This document shows, piece after piece, positions 56,990-64,000 of a stretch of DNA of 64,000 bases (its first letter is position 1; every line of letters starts with the position of its first letter). The DNA lies in contig CM055902.1 in the NCBI GenBank assembly GCA_029582155.1, positions 12,187,041 through 12,251,040 on the forward strand, given 5' to 3'. Origin of the DNA: Panopea generosa. Its lineage: Eukaryota > Mollusca > Bivalvia > Adapedonta > Hiatellidae. The notes under the pieces were generated by a model, which did not search any database, was not told where the DNA came from, and worked only from the letters and a program-made list of their open reading frames with translations. The position numbers were made by a program, and so were the translations under genes.

Positions 56990-59454
56990 GTTTCTTCATG
57001 AGAGATGATTAATCACCAAAAATATAGTTAAGAGAATTATAAAAATTAAATATAATATTTTATAAAACTGGATTTCCTGAGTTTTCTTTGATTCACTCAG
57101 ATCAGATTTTATAAATAACTGTTTTAAATACATCATTCGACTTTAAACTGCTAAATTTAGATTGTTTTTATAACCGTTTTGTTACCATAAATATTCTTCT
57201 TAATAAGGTTATGGCTTGTCAAAGAATAAATAGAAAATGATCGTTTTGAGTGCTGGGATTAACAATGATGAATGAATATCCAATGTTGCGTGGTTATGAT
57301 TGATTTATTGGCAAAAAATAATAAAGTGATATGTTAAACTATATATGGCGGTATTGGGCCTATAAAGACATGAAAGTTTAACAATTTAGCTGGTCCGTCG
57401 TCAAAATCAAAATGAATGGGGATCTGTATAACTATAATTTATAGAGTTTTACGTTTCACTACACAGTTACGCCTCTTTTGTCCACGGTAACATGATTCTT
57501 ACGCTTAAAAAAGGCCTAATTTGGGTTTGAAATATTTTCAAAATGGTTCATAGTGGTTGTGGTTTCTTGCTGCAGATGGGTACAGAAAAAGTTGGTATAG
57601 CATATACTGCAATAAGACATCACTGGTGTTTCCACATATGCATGTATTTATGAGCGTTTGAGGGCTTCTTTTTTCAAAAAATTTCAGGGTGTCACTACAC
57701 TGCACCCTCTTTAAAAAAAAGCTGATTATCCTACCAGTTATTGGCATTTTTATGTGGGTATACATTCCTGCTATAGAAACAAAAGTACTTTAAAAAACAT
57801 TCTATGTGTAATTTCTTTTACCATGGAAATCCTAGACCTTTTTTTATATAGAACAAAGAACAAAATTCAACTATGTAGTGAGACTTTCATTACCCAATGC
57901 ATTTGGGTCTCCCTAAAAATCGTGGACCTTCTTTAAAGTGTTGTAATTTACTCAAATTTATACACTAAGTAAAGTAATGAATCATTGTACAATAAAACAG
58001 AACATGACATCAACAATCCGGAATTTCACCATTTCAATTCTTCTGTTGCAATGCAAAATAGAAGAATACTTTACCTTGAGCACGCACAAGCATTCATTTT
58101 AGGAAAACTATGCTTTTCAGTCAAAAAATCATGACCATCAAAGTTTCTCATTACCAGTCATGAGAGGACTGCACAAAACCAAATACAAGTGAGGGGATTA
58201 AACTCAGTAACTATACAAAAACCTAGAGGAAATATAAGAACACCATCTGTTCATAGGTACCTCAAACAATTTAGAAGGTAAACGGTACCTCTCAAATGCA
58301 AAAAGAGGCCTGCATCTTCGAAAGCATACCAGAAGTTGACTACGAGTCGTTTGAAAAACGTCATTTCGTAAGACAACTGGCTTAGAAATAGTCAGGATTT
58401 AAAAACAATAACAAGGTTTTTTTCAGCAATCTTGATAATACTATGTATTCAGATCTCGATTCAACACATCAGAATAAAACAGAGTAAAACCATCGTCTGT
58501 TTTTAAAGTAACCGGACAAAATCCGTAGGGTCACTTTAACATGACATTAAATTATATATTTTGACGTCAAAATCTTTAAATACCCATTTTATTGAAAATG
58601 CACTAGACAAATGATAGTAATATATATCAGTAATCGTTCGTTAATGAGATATGAACCATGAGTTGCAAAGTTAGTGTATGACGAGCTCACAACATGAATG
58701 TAAAAAAGCAATTCCCTGGTAACCGTTAAGACATTTGTACAGTTATTTTAAATTCTATAACATGGCATTTTCTATATACGCTTTTAAATTTAAATGTGAG
58801 CTTCAATTCAGATGAGATGAGAAACAAAACTTGTATATATGTATGCATAATGTATTCATGTATATAAATTCAAATAGTTTCCTGTTCACTGCTTATAGTA
58901 TACGTCACATATAAACATATAGACATATTACCATACCATTGGTTTACAAAAGGAATACGCTTGACAATAAAAATAACGTGGAAAAAAGGCTCGAAAACGG
59001 TGTCATAAATCCTCGGTACTAATTTAAAGAAGTAAAACTGCTGTCTCGAAATTTCGACCTTCTTTAAGTTCTAATATAAATATGGCTTAATGATTAGTAA
59101 TATAGCACGAGATACTATTTTAATTATTTTTTAAAAATTATGTATACATATGACATGACCCTTAATTTCTTTTACAAAGTTACAGGTTTTGAGCTGTAGA
59201 ACAATGTTGTCAACAGTTCATAAATGTAAAGAATTCGCCAGCTTAAGACATAGTAAACATTATGCTCTTCTATTCAAAGACACTAAAGTTACAAACTTGT
59301 AATGGTTTCAATCTAGAATTAATCAAAATATTCTTGAAACAAACCTATTACTGTAAAAATAATGTAAATGAATCGGTTGTTTCAAAATGTGAATAGACAT
59401 AAGCATCTGGTAAAAATGACGTGTTATGGTTTAACATACCTCTTGTGTCTTCTC
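56990..59454. other. No supported gene; one short palindrome
   Basis: At about 58,514-58,549 an imperfect palindrome AAAGTAACCGGACAAAATCC, then GTAGGGTCACTTT, stands alone. The plus frame at 57,754-57,936 and minus frame at 57,538-57,765 have no recognisable features. Confidence 0.45.
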
Positions 59455-59458
59455 TTAA

Positions 59459-59691
59459 CCCTTTACTCCATTGATACGCGTTTTCCCGCACAAATCGCAG
59501 AAGGCCTTTGAAAACAGTACAGGAAGAGCTCAGATTGCTCGTAACGAGCAATCTGATCACTTCCTGCACTGTTTTCCACTCTGTCAGTTAATATAAACAT
59601 AATTCACCCAATAATTCAAAAGCCTTCTATATTAGGTGTCCAAAGGCATCTATATTAGAAGTGTCCAAAGGCGTCTATATGAAGTAAAGGG
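59459..59691. mobile_element. piggyBac-like MITE with TTAA target duplications
   Basis: The element begins CCCTTTACTCCA and ends in the inverted match GAAGTAAAGGG, and is flanked by TTAA on both sides (59,455-59,458 and 59,692-59,695). TTAA duplications and termini starting CCC are hallmarks of piggyBac-type elements. Inside is a near-perfect 65-bp palindrome (59,511-59,575), arms of about 33 bases with AAAACAGTACAGGAAG against CTTCCTGCACTGTTTT and GATTGCTCGT against ACGAGCAATC. Two short direct repeats (GTGTCCAAAGGC-type) lie near the right end. There is no open frame, so it would need a transposase from elsewhere. The minus frame 59,348-59,569 runs through it. Confidence 0.75.
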
Positions 59692-59748
59692 TTAATGCAA
59701 TGTGTTAAAAAGTAAAATTACTATCTTAACTGTACATTTTTACAGTTT

Positions 59749-60070
59749 ACTGTATGATAAAACAAGTATCCTGCTGGCTGTCTTTACTCCGTATATGTTT
59801 ATGCTTGTTTGTATGAATGTTGACACTTTTACACCAATGTGTGTAATTATATATATAAAAAAAAGTTTTTACATTTTTAACATGTTACTATATGAAAAAA
59901 ACAATATGTGTCTTTATTCCATATATGTTTATGCTGGTTTGTATGAATGTATACACTTTTACATCCATGACTGTGTTTACATGTTCCAATGTTTATACTT
60001 TAAATAGGTTACTATGACAAAAACAATATGTGTTCTTATTTCGTATATGTTTAGGTTGGTTTGAATAATT
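59749..60070. repeat. Three-copy tandem repeat, period about 122-130 bp
   Basis: GTATATGTTTATGCTTGTTT (59,791), ATATATGTTTATGCTGGTTT (59,921) and GTATATGTTTAGGTTGGTTT (60,043) mark three diverged units, each preceded by GTTACTATATGA-type sequence. The 101-codon frame at 59,702-60,007 is a translation of the repeat and not a gene. Confidence 0.75.
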
Positions 60071-62514
60071 TGATTAATTGTGCATCTATAATTGTGTTAA
60101 GGTTCTAGATGTACACCTTTGTATTGATTCATATCAAGGGATCTATTTTAACATCTAATGAGATGTTATCCTTAAATAATGATTATATTTTTAATCATCT
60201 AATTACGCTTTCCGTTGTCTTTCCAAATCTTACAACTTATAATAAAATTAAAAGCTAAACATAGGTATTATGGCATTATGTATATGCATGTAACCTTACC
60301 TATCAGTTATCCCTTTAAAATATTCGTTTTATATTTATAGCCAGTGACAAATGTGTTTGTTTTATTGCCATGGTTTGTTTATTCACTGTTTAATTGTTAA
60401 AAGGGGTCTACCTCTTTCAGCTATATTAATTTGACCATAAAATCTAAAGAAATTAAATGCTCGTTTAATTGTGTATTCCTAAAATAATGTCAAATATCAA
60501 AACTATTAGGATATAAGCTAATTAGTATGCGAAGTGGTAAGAAAGTTATGCTCATTCTTCATTTAACACCTTCATAAACTTAGTCTTTCAATGACCGCAA
60601 TAACTAATATGTCAATGTTTCTCATTCCCTCAGCAATAACCGGACAAATGACGATAAATGTACCATTTTCCTAAGTTATGTGATAAAAAATGTTAGTGTT
60701 GTTTTCTTATTTATCAACTCGTTTACAAAAATAATACGTGTATGAAGTTCGGCAGAGCTTTACGTTAAAACTATTTGCAAACTCGTTTAATAATTCAGTA
60801 ATGATGGAGCACTCATATCAGATCCATTTTTAATCTGCTTTGATTTTCAAATATGAGATTTCATACAAACACCTCAGGAACTTTAAATAGCAATTTTGAG
60901 CATACAATCACCTCAGGAATTTATAACAGCGATTTTGATTAAGCGTATGTTACACTAACTTAATAAAATCTTAAACATTCTAATTTTCCGCACACATTAT
61001 TCTTGAGACGTTTGAAAATGCACTTTTATTAAACGCCACTAGAGATATATCATTATTTTCTCCGACGAACTATTATCTCAAAGCAATCTCATTTTTTATT
61101 TTCCTAGAAAGTTTCGTAAAAAGGTGATACATCAGCATTAATTAACTCTGGTTTAGTTAACCACACTTGCTTGTTGTTCCACCTTAGTGTAACACGCGAT
61201 GTAAAGTAAAAAAATCAGTAAATTGATTTAAACGATTTCTATAGAATATAATGCAGTGTCTGCATTGACAATGAATTTGAGATATAAAACATTTGCTTGA
61301 TTTATACATTTCTATACTCCTACTCTTAAAGAGCATTCAAATACAAAGTGTTAAGTGTAGTTGGATCATATAGGCGTAAATAGATTATAAAGTTACAAAG
61401 TGTTAGAATGATATAGTGGTGTGACGCGTTAGTTCAACGCAGTAGTCTTAATATAACAAAGCAATGCTCCGCAGATCATTAGATTTGTCAAATATATATT
61501 AAATGCCTACGGGATTTATAAAAAAAAAATAAAACATACATACCCCACAAAACATATATATGTTATTACATTATACTACGAACAATTTTAAATTTTGAAA
61601 GTAAACGAAATGTGAATAATCTAACCAAATTAATACCGAGTTACCTGGAAGTATATAAACATACTTAGTCTAGGTTCTTTCTCTCTGTGCTCTACAAAAT
61701 ATAAATTTAAGAGAAAAGTGTTATCGAAGACAATTCAAGATCACAATTACTGCAACAATATAAAATAAAAAAAGCATAAACTTATAAGTAAACCGTAGTT
61801 ATATATTGTATACATGTACATGACTTTAAGCAGTGCGTCGTCGATGTGTTACACGTATGATCTTCTCAATTGGAACTTCGACACGAGATACTTGAAATTA
61901 CTGATGCTCTCGTTGATGTGATGAATTCGCTATCGCGGAGCGCTGTGTTCTTCAGATGGTCGAACAACCTGATGCAAATCGTCTGCCATTAAAGTGCAAG
62001 CTCCCCCACCACGCCCCTGTGTTCGTTATCATCGGACAAAACCCGATTTCGCAGATACAAGTTTTTATTTTGTAAAATTAAATGTAAACCAGTTATATTC
62101 TTAGCATTGCCCACAGGACTCGAAAACCTAAACAATTTCTGAATCTATTTTCAATACAGTAAACAGTAACTCAAACAGGTTTTAGGTAAAAAATATCTCT
62201 TTAAGGTATAACTGGATTTGAGACATAATCTGCATGCGTGTTTGCCAAATTTTATTATACTCCATACGCCTCAACTGTAATTATGTTTTATTAACGAGTC
62301 CCGAGTATTGTTGCGTTGTATCATGATTTAGATAGAAATAAGTATCCATATATTTGTCTTTATTGCCATGTGTATTCGTTTGTTGTCATGCTCTGACATA
62401 ATTGTTGCAGTAAATCACTTGCAAGGTATGTATCGTAAAAGGTTCACCACCATTTTATTGCTCTATAACATAATTACGATGCACTATAGTTACACAATTT
62501 CAACTTTATTTCAG
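60071..62514. other. Candidate intron 2, distal part; no supported gene
   Basis: AT-rich, except for a GC-richer patch at about 61,825-62,050 (with CGCTATCGCGGAGCGCTGTG), which has short protein-like frames but no recognisable motif. Two similar phrases with ACAAAGTGTTA occur near 61,345 and 61,395. Confidence 0.4.
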
Positions 62515-62571
62515 GACACCGGCAATATTCAAGATTGAATCCCAAGACATGGTCCAGAAATATAAAAATGG
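62515..62571 (+). CDS. Secreted protein precursor, candidate exon 3
   Basis: A good acceptor (CAACTTTATTTCAG, ends 62,514) and a donor (TGG/GTATGC, at 62,572) bound 57 bases. Read in the phase left by the microexon, these are fully open: the codons give GHRQYSRLNPKTWSRNIKM plus one base, so the exon enters and leaves in phase 1. With exons 1 and 2 the start of the mature chain after Lys-Arg would be SFFADQ-GHRQYSRLN. No Cys has appeared yet and no family is recognised. The phase agreement is suggestive, but the 7.7-kb intron and short exon leave real doubt. Further exons should lie to the right, mostly beyond the window. Confidence 0.35.
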
Positions 62572-64000
62572 GTATGCTGCATGCGTGTTTATTGGTTTAA
62601 GGGAAAATATATAATGTATTATATTACACTTAATTAGTACTTAAGTTAAACTAATTATATTATCTAAAATATGCGACCTTGTACAATGACGTTGTCTTCT
62701 AGTAAGGCCGGAAAATATTTGATATTCAATTATTTATACTAATTGCGCGAGAGAAACAGGGATTTCGTTTCAAAAATGATTATCATGACATATCTCTGAT
62801 GTAATCTGGTTGTCTCGTAGTACATCATTAACGTTTAATGGTTGCTCTGATATCAATGTAATAACCAAAGTCCTGTGGGAATCATAATACTAAGGCTGGT
62901 CATTAATATGTTAGGCAAATTCTCCTTAGTTGAAAATGACATGTCAGATTTATATTAAGTTTGACATGTGTTACATTTAATCCAACTGCAAACTGTATGT
63001 AAAAATTGATGGAAATATATAGCCAAACGAAACCGTTACATGCATTTCAAATTATGTACAGCCATCCACCACAGATCAGATTTGCGTTACGACATATTGG
63101 CGTCATTCCTATTGCAAGACATGTTCATCATTCTGTTACACATCGCTCCGATTTCTTAGTCATCTTGTGTACTGTAGTGTGCGCAATATCTGGTTCACAA
63201 CATATTTAATTAATTGTATAAAACGATGTCCCATGTCTAGCAGTTCTTTCGACTTCATTTGTGCTCGATTTTGACATATGCCGGCTACACTGTCACAATT
63301 CATTATGATTTCTTATCCCCCAGTTTTCCAGTTGTGCCACTTGTAGGCTATAGAACACACAACATATGACTCCCGAAACATAACTAAGCAATTCATCGTC
63401 TTAACCGAGGTTTTGCTAATAGCAAAACAAACTTGTATAGCCTATGTTGTTTCACTTTTTGACACAATTTTTGCTTGTTAGCGCTTCTGTCTTTTAAACG
63501 TACATTTTGCGTAAATCCCTAACAATTGCACACACTGTTGTTACTGAAGTGACGTAGGTAGACATCAATGAAGCGACTTCGATAGTATATTTTCCCGCGA
63601 AGTCTTATTATTTTTCACATATACACCTATCAAACTGTTGAATAATTTGCTATGGGTACCACATTATTCTTACTGATGTAAATCTGCAGCCACTTGCTGG
63701 GTATTTATGAAAAATACATCAACTCCTAAGTAACACTTGCATCAAAGTTGGATTTGCCCACGAATTTAATGATCAGCCCTCGTACACGCAGCATAGTTCG
63801 ACAGACCCTGTTCTCTGAAGTGTCTGTCAGTTTAGACATTCATTCGAAGCATGAGATAGAAGTCGCATGTCAAACAAGTATTTACTTTATAATACCAGAA
63901 CCTTATAATGATATATTTGAGGGAAATCATTTTCATATTAAAATATGGAAATACATTCCACTTGAAATAGAATTACATATGACATATCTTTAAACATTTA
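62572..64000. other. Downstream flank, no further exon supported
   Basis: An acceptor-like CCCAGTTTTCCAG (ends near 63,329) is followed by 12 in-phase codons and a stop. This could be a terminal exon but is weak. The plus frames at 63,006-63,209 and 63,748-63,993 have no recognisable features; the latter runs to the window edge. Confidence 0.35.

Noticed and set aside
59702-60007. 101-codon frame
   Set aside because: It is a translation of a three-copy tandem repeat, as shown by the repeated YMFMLVCMN/YVYAGLYEC-type phrases.
63316-63370. Terminal exon of the secreted-protein gene
   Set aside because: The acceptor is plausible and 12 codons are in phase before a stop, but there is nothing else to support it, so it is mentioned only as a possibility.

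Overview
The window is AT-rich eukaryotic DNA with no operons, no Shine-Dalgarno/ORF packing and almost no long open frames. Several dispersed tRNA-headed SINE families, including V-SINE-like copies and copies with tails ending near GGCGTTAAACCA, together with decayed non-LTR retrotransposon fragments and many small palindromic MITEs, point to a mollusc, most likely a bivalve. That placement rests on my memory of these repeat families and was not checked by search.

Bases 1-20,405 are a complex higher-order repeat. Blocks that I call alpha, beta, gamma, epsilon, P, zeta and delta recur in the same order. This gives two near-complete tandem units of about 8.4 kb (from 3,790) and about 7.3 kb (from 12,190), flanked by a partial unit on the left and a truncated one ending near 20,405. 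Nested inside are a long foldback element with arms near 390 bp (9,180-9,970) plus solo arms, three copies of a hairpin MITE, one of them split by another repeat, two V-SINE copies, and a 104-bp tandem repeat beside each V-SINE (4 and 5 copies). No convincing gene is present in this part.

From 20.4 to 53 kb the sequence is mostly gene-free. It holds a 28-bp minisatellite (24.4-25.1 kb) with an internal 56-bp dimer block, a GC-rich TIR element beside a tRNA-Leu-type SINE (34.1-34.8 kb), a degenerate 43-bp tandem repeat, about ten further SINE copies or fragments, relics of two non-LTR retrotransposons (43.2 and 45.7 kb), a compact foldback at 45.5 kb, a repeat present in opposite orientations at 38.5 and 52.9 kb, and a few protein-like patches that I cannot identify with confidence.

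From 53.2 kb there is the only credible host gene: a plus-strand gene for a small secreted protein. Exon 1 (53,233-53,337) encodes a signal peptide and ends at a strong donor. A 22-nt microexon (54,771-54,792) completes a dibasic KR site, and a phase-compatible 57-nt exon lies at 62,515-62,571. The gene probably continues past the window. Its introns hold an RT relic, a piggyBac-like MITE with TTAA target duplications and a three-copy tandem repeat.
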